Of a stretch of 7,725 nt of DNA, positions 1 through 6,580 are shown one piece after another. The position numbers were made by a program, and so were the translations under genes. Source of the stretch: an uncultured Clostridia bacterium (GTDB lineage Bacteria > Bacillota > Clostridia > Oscillospirales > Acutalibacteraceae); contig CANQLQ010000090.1 in NCBI GenBank assembly GCA_947624755.1, positions 1-7,725 on the forward strand, written 5' to 3'. The notes under the pieces are model-generated. The model did no database searches and was not told where the DNA came from. It saw only the letters and a list, made by a program, of their open reading frames with translations. Each line of letters opens with the position of its first letter. Positions within the stretch are counted from its first letter, which is position 1.

Positions 1-2375
1 AAATGCTCGGCAATTTTTCCTTCGGCGACTATTTCAAACACGAAGCTACAAAATGGGCATGGGAATTTTGTACCGAGGTTATGAAAATGCCTATCGACAA
101 GCTTTGGGTCACGGTTTATGAAGAAGATGATGAAGCATACGACATCTGGTCAAAAGAAATAGGTATCGACCCTTCAAGAATAGTAAGACTTGGCAAAGAA
201 GATAACTTCTGGGAGCATGGCGCAGGACCCTGTGGTCCTTGCTCGGAAATTTACTATGACCGCGGTGAAAAATACGGCTGCGGCTCACCGGATTGCGCTC
301 CCGGCTGTGACTGCGACAGATATACCGAATTTTGGAATAATGTTTTCACTCAGTTTGATAACGACGGAAACGGCAACTATACCCGCCTTAAATCATGTAA
401 TATCGACACGGGTATGGGTCTTGAAAGACTTGCCTGCATTATGCAGGGTGTTGATAACCTTTTTGAAGTTGATACTGTTCAAAATATAATGAAGCACGTT
501 ATTGACATTGCGGGCGTTAAGTATCACGATGATGAAAAGAAAGATATTTCTCTTCGGGTTATTACCGACCATATCAGAAGCACAACATTTATGATAGGCG
601 ACGGCGTTATGCCCTCAAACGAAGGCAGAGGCTATGTTCTTCGCCGTCTCCTTCGCCGTGCGGCAAGACACGGTAAGCTTCTCGGAATAGACAGGACTTT
701 CCTATATGAAGTAGCCGAAACTGTTATTAAAGAGAATGTAAGCGCATATCCGAATCTTGAAGAAAAACATGACCTTATTGTAAAAGTTATCAAAGCGGAA
801 GAAGAAAATTTTGCAAAGACTATAGATACCGGCCTTGCTCTGCTTGAAACTCTCACCGATAAAATGGAAGGCAAAATTCTTTCAGGTGAAGATGCATTTA
901 AGCTTCAGGACACCTTTGGGTTCCCGATAGACCTGACAAAAGAACTTCTTGCGGAAAAAGGTCTTGAAGTTGACGAAGACGCTTTCAGAAAGCTTGTTGA
1001 AGAAAACAGAATACGTACCCGTGCCGCAAGAAAAGACGCAGGCGCCGAAGCATGGAAAAACACAGGCGCAGTTACAAAAGGTATTCAAAAAACCGATTTC
1101 AAAGGTTATGACACTCTTGAAACCGAAAGCGAAGTTATTGCCATTATTGCTGACGGTGAAAAGGTTGAGTTTGCCGAAGCGCAGAAGGATGCTACACTTA
1201 TTCTTTCGGAAACTTCATTTTACGCCGAAGGAGGCGGACAGGCAGGCGACACCGGTATTATTACTTTTGACGGCGGAGTTTTTGAAGTGAGCGCAACTAC
1301 AAAAACAGGCGACGGAGTTATACTTCACCACGGAAAGATAAGCGAAGGCGAAAGCATTTTTGCCGGAGAAAAAGTAACTGCCAAGGTTGACAAAAAGACA
1401 AGAGAAGCTGCAATGCGAAACCACACGGCGGCTCATCTTCTTCAGGCGGCTCTTCGCAAGGTACTCGGAACTCATGTTGAACAGGCAGGTCAGCTTGTTG
1501 ACAGTAATATTGTCCGTTTCGACTTTGTACATTTCTCGGCAATGACTGCTCAGGAAATTGATGATGTCGAAACAATGGTAAATGAGGTTATTCTTTCGGC
1601 AGCCGATGTCATAACAAAAGAAATGCCTATTTCAGAAGCAAAAGCTATGGGAGCAATGGCTCTTTTCGGTGAAAAATACGGCGATGTTGTACGCGTTGTA
1701 AAAGCAGGAGATTTTTCGATTGAGCTTTGCGGCGGTACTCACGCAAAAAATACAGGAAATATCGGCTTGTTCAAAATTATATCCGAATCTTCCGTTGCCG
1801 CAGGTGTAAGAAGAATTGAAGCAGTTACCGGACTTAATGCAAAGAAATATGTTGATGATAAGCTTAAGCTTATTGCAAATTCCGCTTCAAATCTCAAACT
1901 TGCAAATGCGTCTGAACTTGAGAGCAGAACTGCGGCTGTTATGGCTGACCTTCGTGCAAAAGACAAGGAAATCGAAAGACTTTCTTCTGTTATTGCAAAT
2001 ATGAAAACCAACTCGCTTCTTGACAATGCTGTAAGCGTCGGCCCGCTTAAGGTTGTAACCGCCTTTCTCGAAGATACAACGCCCGATGAACTTCGCAAAA
2101 TGTGCGACCTTGTAAAGAGCAAGGGTGAAAATTTTGTAGGCATTATTGCCGGCATACAGAAAGCTAAAGGCGGCGGCAACATTTGCGTTTGCTGCGGTAA
2201 AGAGGCTGTTGCTGCCGGCGCTCATTCAGGCAATATCGCAAGAGAAATTGCAAAACTTGCCGGAGGCTCGGGCGGCGGCAAGCCTGACAGCGCAATGGCA
2301 GGAGCAAAGAATATTGACGCACTTCCCAAAGCAGTTAAAAAGGCCGCAGAGGTTGTTTTGTCAATGCTTAAATAA
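1..2375 (+). CDS. alaS: Alanine--tRNA ligase, 5'-truncated by window edge
   Basis: AlaRS charges tRNA-Ala with alanine in the cytoplasm and hydrolyses mischarged Ser/Gly-tRNA-Ala. The visible protein begins at the conserved internal motif MLGNFSFGDYFKH, near residue 93 of the E. coli enzyme, so roughly 90 N-terminal residues lie upstream and the ATG at position 3 is not the start. Numbering from that Met, the class II motif 3 GMGLER is at 137-142. The editing domain carries the HxxxH zinc pair H474/H478 and the CGGTH motif C576/H580. A DHHA1-type C-terminal domain ends in a glycine-rich GGSGGGKPDSA stretch. A cysteine-rich insert (C93, C98, C102, C104) sits in the aminoacylation domain and looks like a form seen in clostridial AlaRS. 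The gene is intact to its TAA stop, with every editing residue present. It lies 56 nt upstream of the HIT gene with no terminator between. Any T-box or other leader would be outside the window. Confidence 0.98.
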   Translation, partial: MLGNFSFGDYFKHEATKWAWEFCTEVMKMPIDKLWVTVYEEDDEAYDIWSKEIGIDPSRIVRLGKEDNFWEHGAGPCGPCSEIYYDRGEKYGCGSPDCAPGCDCDRYTEFWNNVFTQFDNDGNGNYTRLKSCNIDTGMGLERLACIMQGVDNLFEVDTVQNIMKHVIDIAGVKYHDDEKKDISLRVITDHIRSTTFMIGDGVMPSNEGRGYVLRRLLRRAARHGKLLGIDRTFLYEVAETVIKENVSAYPNLEEKHDLIVKVIKAEEENFAKTIDTGLALLETLTDKMEGKILSGEDAFKLQDTFGFPIDLTKELLAEKGLEVDEDAFRKLVEENRIRTRAARKDAGAEAWKNTGAVTKGIQKTDFKGYDTLETESEVIAIIADGEKVEFAEAQKDATLILSETSFYAEGGGQAGDTGIITFDGGVFEVSATTKTGDGVILHHGKISEGESIFAGEKVTAKVDKKTREAAMRNHTAAHLLQAALRKVLGTHVEQAGQLVDSNIVRFDFVHFSAMTAQEIDDVETMVNEVILSAADVITKEMPISEAKAMGAMALFGEKYGDVVRVVKAGDFSIELCGGTHAKNTGNIGLFKIISESSVAAGVRRIEAVTGLNAKKYVDDKLKLIANSASNLKLANASELESRTAAVMADLRAKDKEIERLSSVIANMKTNSLLDNAVSVGPLKVVTAFLEDTTPDELRKMCDLVKSKGENFVGIIAGIQKAKGGGNICVCCGKEAVAAGAHSGNIAREIAKLAGGSGGGKPDSAMAGAKNIDALPKAVKKAAEVVLSMLK

Positions 2376-2384
2376 AATTATAAT
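2358..2384 (+). promoter_or_regulatory. Possible weak sigma-A promoter between alaS and the HIT gene
   Basis: A perfect TATAAT lies at 2379-2384, just after the alaS stop codon. A TTGTCA at 2358-2363, one mismatch from the -35 consensus, overlaps the end of alaS. The spacer is only 15 nt, shorter than the preferred 17, and the region is AT-rich, so this could be chance. If real, it would start transcription of the downstream HIT-PRT-comEC-holA genes independently of alaS. Confidence 0.22.
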
Positions 2385-2431
2385 GAAGCAGTATAAATAT
2401 CAGTATGAATAATCAAAAAGGAGAATAAGTT

Positions 2432-2770
2432 ATGGATTGTATTTTTTGTAAAATTGCAAACGGTGAAATTCCGTCAACAAAAGTATATGAAGATGAAACT
2501 GTTCTTGCTTTCAAAGATATCAATCCGCAGGCGCCGGTTCATGTGGTTATAATTCCAAAAGAACATATAAACTGCGCTCTTGATATCAATGAAAACAACA
2601 GCATTGCGGTCGCTCACATTTTTGAAGTTATTTCAAAGCTCGGCAGAGAACTCGGTCTTGAAAACGGATTTCGAGTAATCAACAATTGCGGTGAGGACGG
2701 CGGACAGACTGTAAAACACCTTCATTTTCATATTCTCGGCGGAGAAAAACTCAGCGAAAAAATAATCTGA
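2432..2770 (+). CDS. HIT-family (HINT-like) nucleotide-binding hydrolase
   Basis: This 112-residue protein belongs to the histidine triad superfamily, whose HINT branch hydrolyses purine nucleoside phosphoramidates and related adenylated compounds through a His-AMP intermediate. The signature HLHFHILGG spans residues 96-104. H98, the middle histidine, corresponds to the nucleophile of HINT proteins. The N-terminal CIFCKIANGEIPS carries the C3/C6 pair that binds zinc in many bacterial members, and KDINPQAPVHVVIIPKEH is the usual nucleotide-pocket strand region. The protein is slightly shorter than typical HINT1 and lacks the C-terminal WPPG tail. An AAAGGAG at 2417-2423 lies 8 nt before the ATG. 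It is followed after 14 nt by a phosphoribosyltransferase, suggesting co-translation and a shared link to purine nucleotides. The family is certain; the physiological substrate is not known. Confidence 0.96.
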   Translation: MDCIFCKIANGEIPSTKVYEDETVLAFKDINPQAPVHVVIIPKEHINCALDINENNSIAVAHIFEVISKLGRELGLENGFRVINNCGEDGGQTVKHLHFHILGGEKLSEKII

Positions 2771-2784
2771 TTGGAAGGGTCAAA

Positions 2785-3321
2785 ATGAATTCATACAAAA
2801 TGACAATCGCAGGTCTTGAAAGGGAACTTCCGCTTTGCAACGTAAATGATGGGCTTGATATTGCGGCTTTCGTAATTTTTGGTGATGTTGAGCTTACTGT
2901 TGCCGCGGCGGCAGAGCTTTTGAAAAAGTGTCCCGAATTTGATTATATAATCACTGCCGAAGCAAAAGGTATTCCTCTGGCATATGAAATGGCAAGACAA
3001 AGCGGAAAGCCATACTATATTTGCCGTAAAAACAAGAAGCTTTATATGAGAGATATCGTCAGCGTTGAAGTTCATTCAATTACTACAGCCAAGGTTCAGA
3101 CTCTTTATCTCGACGGCAACGAAGGTAATAATATCCGCGGTAAAAGGGTATTAATAGTCGATGACGTTATAAGCACGGGAGAATCTATTGTCGCGGTTGA
3201 ATCTCTTATCAATAAGTTTGACGCAAATATTGTAGGTAAGGCGGCTATTCTTGCCGAAGGTGACGCCGCAAAGAGAAATGATTTAATTTATCTTGAAGAG
3301 CTTCCTCTTTTCTTTAAGTAA
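2785..3321 (+). CDS. Purine-type phosphoribosyltransferase (Apt/Xpt-like)
   Basis: This is a 178-residue type I phosphoribosyltransferase. Such enzymes transfer the ribose-5-phosphate of PRPP to a nucleobase, usually in purine salvage. The PRPP-binding loop VLIVDDVISTGES is at residues 122-134, with the acidic pair D126/D127. An upstream segment TAEAKGIPLAYEMARQ followed by an RKNKKLY stretch matches the layout of adenine and xanthine phosphoribosyltransferases, in which the first element contacts pyrophosphate and the RK segment precedes the flexible loop. The length fits Apt (about 170-180) and Xpt (about 190). The base specificity cannot be decided by eye, so no symbol is given. The start is supported by GGAAGGG at 2773-2779, 5 nt before the ATG. 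It sits 14 nt after the HIT gene, in line with a small purine-nucleotide pair. A 53-nt gap with a hairpin follows before comEC. Confidence 0.93.
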   Translation: MNSYKMTIAGLERELPLCNVNDGLDIAAFVIFGDVELTVAAAAELLKKCPEFDYIITAEAKGIPLAYEMARQSGKPYYICRKNKKLYMRDIVSVEVHSITTAKVQTLYLDGNEGNNIRGKRVLIVDDVISTGESIVAVESLINKFDANIVGKAAILAEGDAAKRNDLIYLEELPLFFK

Positions 3322-3340
3322 TTTCAACCGAAAAATATTA

Positions 3341-3374
3341 AGAGAGGACGATTTATAAAATCGTGTGACTCAAT
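3341..3374 (+). promoter_or_regulatory. Hairpin-spaced ribosome binding site of comEC
   Basis: A purine run AGAGAGGA at 3341-3348 is the only Shine-Dalgarno-like sequence before comEC, but its core ends 27 nt from the ATG. The gap holds a perfect inverted repeat: ACGATTT at 3348-3354, loop ATA, and AAATCGT at 3358-3364. Exactly 10 nt (3365-3374) then separate the stem from the ATG. Folding would bring the ribosome binding site to a normal distance. There is no U-run after the stem, so it is not an intrinsic terminator. An in-frame TGA at 3366-3368 rules out an upstream start. The same geometry occurs before rnmV. That the hairpin acts in translation is inference. Confidence 0.5.
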
Positions 3375-5531
3375 ATGAAACGACCGCTTTCAGTTATTGG
3401 TTTTACAATGCTTTGTTCGCTTATGTTTTTATATCTTGTGAACAATGTAATTTTGACCATTGCTGTCTGCGGTCTTTTTGCTTTGTTTTCGGTAATACTT
3501 ACTTTGATAAGGAAAAAAGGTAAAAGTACTTTTCTTCAAACTTTATGTCTTACTGTCGTTTTTTCCTGTGCCTTATTTATTTCTTTTCAGTTTTTTACAT
3601 ATAATCCTGCTTTGAAATTGATCAGCACAAAAACTGAAATAAAAGCTTCCGTAACCGATTTTCCCACGGTTTCTTCCGGAAGATATCATATTATGGCAAA
3701 GGTAAGATTAAAAAATTCTTTAAGAAGTGCAAAAATCCGTCTTTCCTTTCCCATGTCTTCAAAATTCGATGACGGACTTGAAGATGTTATTGAAAATATA
3801 GAAGTCGGTGATACTGTCCTTTTTGTCGGGAACATATATAAGCTTGGAAAATCGGACGCTGAAGTTGAACGTAATTTTGAAAGCAGAAAAATTTTTCTCG
3901 GCGCTTATCCCACAGGGAAGGTATCGCTTTCTAAAGCCACACATAAACCGATTTCTTACTATATTCTTAAAGAGCGGCAAAAAGCGATAACTCAATTAAA
4001 AAATGGCTTTGAACCCGGGATTTCTGCTGTTGCTGTAAGCGTTCTTCTTGGGGATAAAAGTTTCCTTGACGACGAAACATATCAGAGTTTCAAAGATGCC
4101 GGTGTTTCTCACATAATGGCCGTTTCCGGTTTACATCTTTCAATATGGATAACTTTTATAATGAGTATATGTACCTATTTTGGGTTGAACAGAAGGCGCA
4201 TAGCGATTTTTTTAATTGGCTTTGTCTTTCTTGTAATGTCCGTATCTCTTTTCAGCGGTTCGGTAACTCGAGCCGGAATAATGATGATTTTATATCTTTT
4301 CGGCTTTATTTTTAATGAAAAGGGCGATTCTTTAAATTCCCTCGGCTTTGCGGCAATAATTATTTTGTTTATAAATCCGTATTCATGCCTTAACATCGGC
4401 TTTCTTCTGTCTTTCGCTTCGACCTTATCAATTATAACTTTAGGTCAGAATATATTAAAATTAAGCGAAAAAAAGAATGGTGAATTAAAGAGCAAATTCC
4501 TTTTTAAAGCGCTTAATGCAGTTTATCGCTGCATAGTTTTCAGCTTTTGCGCCTGGTTGTTTACCTTGCCTGTAATCGCTCTTTTCTTCGGTCGCATTTC
4601 TCTTGTCGGTGTAATTACAAATGTTTTGTTTTTACCTGTTGTTACGCCTATGATTATTTCCTTCGGTTTTTATGTAATGTTCGGTTTCGTGCCTTTACTT
4701 AATAAAATACCTATGTTTTTGGCAAAAGTTCTATGTTCTTACTGTATTTCAGTCGCAGAAAAGATAAGCTCTTTTAGCTTTAGTACAGTTAGCTTTGCAA
4801 AGGATGTTGTTCCTCTTTTTGTTGTGGCAAGTGCAATTTCCTGTATAGTCCTATATTTTTCTATAAGCAAGAAGAATAAATCAGACATCGTAATATCGGT
4901 CTTTCTGTCAGCTTCGCTTTTTGTTTCAGTTTTCACTTTTAACAGCTGCTTTAAGCTCAAGAATGTAAGCCTTACAGTTCATAATGTGGGTCAAGGGCTA
5001 TGTATTAGTCTTGAATCAAAAGGGAAAAAGGACTTACTTGTTTGTTCCTGCGATGAATATTATACGCCGTTTATAGCGTCTGAAATTGAAAAAGCGCAAG
5101 ATGCGGTCATACCTGACCCGCTCGGCTCAAATATGAAGCTTGTTTCAAAACTTGAGCCCGAAAGAATATATTTAAGAAAAAACGAAAATCTTATACCGCT
5201 AAGCTTCAAAGACAGGGTAACAAAAGAAACCGATTTTATTTTCGGAAAAAGCCGAATTAAAATTTCAGATGATGTTATTTTTATTCAAATTTATGATATA
5301 ATGATTGCTGTAACAGATAAATACGTTAAAAATGTTGATTTAATTATTACCGCTAATCCTGACCTTCTTCAATATCAAAGTGAATCGGTAATAATTTTAT
5401 CGTCCGGCAAAATTTATAAAAACAGCATTTCGACCGCTGAATATTTCGATATCAATGTACTTATTACGGAAAACTCTGATTTAAAAATAAGAGGTGAAAA
5501 CAGTTGGCAGTATTTAATGAAAAAGAGTTGA
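3375..5531 (+). CDS. comEC: ComEC/Rec2-family DNA uptake channel protein with degenerate C-terminal MBL-like domain
   Basis: ComEC forms the inner-membrane channel that takes up single-stranded DNA during natural transformation. The 718-residue protein starts with two or three membrane segments (about residues 6-74), followed by a soluble DUF4131/OB-like region (about 80-190). The core Competence domain (about 200-520) holds GDKSFLDDETYQSFKDAGVS leading into HIMAVSGLHLS (H246, H254), the family hallmark, and many hydrophobic helices. The C-terminal part (about 525-718) resembles the metallo-beta-lactamase domain only at its first strand, VHNVGQG (535-541). The expected HxDxDH metal-binding motif is absent, so nuclease activity there is unlikely. 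The ATG at 3375 is forced by an in-frame TGA at 3366. Its ribosome binding site appears to be separated from the ATG by a hairpin. The last 28 nt overlap holA, the usual Firmicutes neighbour. The family call is firm; whether it supports transformation here is unknown. Confidence 0.95.
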   Translation: MKRPLSVIGFTMLCSLMFLYLVNNVILTIAVCGLFALFSVILTLIRKKGKSTFLQTLCLTVVFSCALFISFQFFTYNPALKLISTKTEIKASVTDFPTVSSGRYHIMAKVRLKNSLRSAKIRLSFPMSSKFDDGLEDVIENIEVGDTVLFVGNIYKLGKSDAEVERNFESRKIFLGAYPTGKVSLSKATHKPISYYILKERQKAITQLKNGFEPGISAVAVSVLLGDKSFLDDETYQSFKDAGVSHIMAVSGLHLSIWITFIMSICTYFGLNRRRIAIFLIGFVFLVMSVSLFSGSVTRAGIMMILYLFGFIFNEKGDSLNSLGFAAIIILFINPYSCLNIGFLLSFASTLSIITLGQNILKLSEKKNGELKSKFLFKALNAVYRCIVFSFCAWLFTLPVIALFFGRISLVGVITNVLFLPVVTPMIISFGFYVMFGFVPLLNKIPMFLAKVLCSYCISVAEKISSFSFSTVSFAKDVVPLFVVASAISCIVLYFSISKKNKSDIVISVFLSASLFVSVFTFNSCFKLKNVSLTVHNVGQGLCISLESKGKKDLLVCSCDEYYTPFIASEIEKAQDAVIPDPLGSNMKLVSKLEPERIYLRKNENLIPLSFKDRVTKETDFIFGKSRIKISDDVIFIQIYDIMIAVTDKYVKNVDLIITANPDLLQYQSESVIILSSGKIYKNSISTAEYFDINVLITENSDLKIRGENSWQYLMKKS

Positions 5532-6544
5532 AGCAGCATATCAAAACAAAAAATTTTTTCAGAGTTTACCTTATGATAGGTGATGAAAGTTACCTGAAAA
5601 AGGTTTATACCGATATCATAGCGCATAATGCTGTTGACAGTTCATTTGAAAGTTTTAATTTTGAAAAGTTTGACGGCAAAGGGCTTGATCTTCGCGATAT
5701 ATTTGAAAGGGCAATGATTATGCCTATGATGAGCGGCAAAAGGTGCATAATTGTCGATGATTTCAACCTCGATTCTCTAAAGGGAGATGAGCTGAAGACC
5801 TTTCAGGACGGCATAGAAAATTTGCCGGAAAGCACGGTTCTTATTTTTAAGCAGGATAATGCTGGCTTTTCCAAAACAACAGGAAAAAAAGTATACGCCG
5901 CAATTGAGAAAAACGGAGCTGTTTGTGAGCTTAACAAGCGTTTCGGCAGAGATTTGCTAAAACCTCTGATTACTTCCGCGGCAAAGCAAGGCTGTAGTCT
6001 CAGCATTGAAAATGCACAATACCTTGTTTCCTGTGTCGGCAATGATTATAATTCTCTGATAAATGAGCTAAACAAAGTATGCAATTTTGTCGGAAACGGT
6101 GAAATTACAAAATCTGTAATTGATGAAATAGCCGTAAAAACAGTTGATGCCAAAGTATATTATTTGACAAAGGCTTTGACTTCAAATAACTGCGACAAGG
6201 CTTATGAGACGCTTGATTCATTATTAAGACTTAAAACCGAACCTGAATATATTCTCGGAGCTATAATCGGCACATATGTTGATATGTATCGTGTAAAGGT
6301 CTGCTCGGTAAGCTCGGTAAGTCCCTCGCTTCTCAAAGAAAGTTTTAACTATAAAAAGCGGGAATTTACAATTGACAATGCTGTGCGTGACAGCAAAAAT
6401 CTTGATCTTTCTAAGCTTAGAAAATGCCTTGACGTTCTTTCAAAGGCCGATTTAAAGCTTAAATCGGGACGGGATAACAGTTCTCTTGTAATTGAACAGG
6501 TTATGGTTCAGCTTTTGCTTATAGCGAATGGAGAAAAAGTATAA
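5504..6544 (+). CDS. holA: DNA polymerase III subunit delta (clamp loader), TTG start
   Basis: The delta subunit is the clamp-loader part that opens the beta sliding clamp so it can be placed on DNA by the tau/gamma-delta-delta' complex. The 346-residue length is typical. The N-terminal domain shows VYLMIGDESYLKK (residues 21-33), the degenerate P-loop region of the family, followed by KRCIIVDDFN and STVLIFKQD, corresponding to the strands of the AAA+-like fold. The C-terminal collar region includes LKTEPEYILGAIIGTYVDMYR and LSKADLKLKSG, which are characteristic of bacterial HolA. The start is a TTG at 5504, supported by GAGGTG at 5491-5496 seven nt upstream and by the family N-terminus; the next Met (residue 24) would cut the fold. 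It overlaps the 3' end of comEC by 28 nt, so translational coupling is likely. The comEC-holA pair is conserved in Firmicutes (comEC-yqeN in Bacillus). Confidence 0.95.
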   Translation: MAVFNEKELKQHIKTKNFFRVYLMIGDESYLKKVYTDIIAHNAVDSSFESFNFEKFDGKGLDLRDIFERAMIMPMMSGKRCIIVDDFNLDSLKGDELKTFQDGIENLPESTVLIFKQDNAGFSKTTGKKVYAAIEKNGAVCELNKRFGRDLLKPLITSAAKQGCSLSIENAQYLVSCVGNDYNSLINELNKVCNFVGNGEITKSVIDEIAVKTVDAKVYYLTKALTSNNCDKAYETLDSLLRLKTEPEYILGAIIGTYVDMYRVKVCSVSSVSPSLLKESFNYKKREFTIDNAVRDSKNLDLSKLRKCLDVLSKADLKLKSGRDNSSLVIEQVMVQLLLIANGEKV

Positions 6545-6545
6545 T

Positions 6546-6580
6546 AAAAGGAGCACGGCAAAAGTCGTGCAGAGAAACAA
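6546..6580 (+). promoter_or_regulatory. Hairpin-spaced ribosome binding site of rnmV
   Basis: A strong Shine-Dalgarno, AAAAGGAG at 6546-6553, ends 27 nt before the rnmV ATG. Between them lies a 7-bp stem: GCACGGC at 6553-6559, loop AAAA, and GTCGTGC at 6564-6570 (six Watson-Crick pairs and one G-T). A purine-rich 10-nt linker (6571-6580) then leads to the ATG. A folded stem would bring the Shine-Dalgarno to about 10 nt from the start. No U-tract follows, so it is not a terminator. No ATG, GTG or TTG occurs in frame between the TAA at 6545-6547 and 6581, so an earlier start is excluded. A weak AGAG at 6571-6574 is the only closer alternative. Confidence 0.55.

Noticed and set aside
632..874. 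Arginine-rich 80-codon minus-strand open frame
   Set aside because: It is a reverse shadow of the highly conserved alaS coding region with no initiation signals.
2383..2412. Nine-codon tyrosine-rich ORF (MKQYKYQYE) in the alaS-HIT gap, possible leader peptide
   Set aside because: It has no Shine-Dalgarno, no attenuator-like paired hairpins or terminator follow, and the downstream genes have no link to tyrosine.
3348..3364. Hairpin after the phosphoribosyltransferase gene as an intrinsic terminator
   Set aside because: The stem is followed by GTGACTC with no U-run, and comEC has no separate promoter that I can see after it.
5294..5302. Extended -10 like TGATATAAT inside comEC, possible internal promoter for holA
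   Set aside because: No matching -35 at the right distance, and the surrounding coding sequence is AT-rich, so a chance match is likely; it is about 200 nt from holA.
6553..6570. Hairpin after holA as an intrinsic terminator
   Set aside because: The stem is followed by AGAGAAACAA and then the rnmV ATG, with no U-run.
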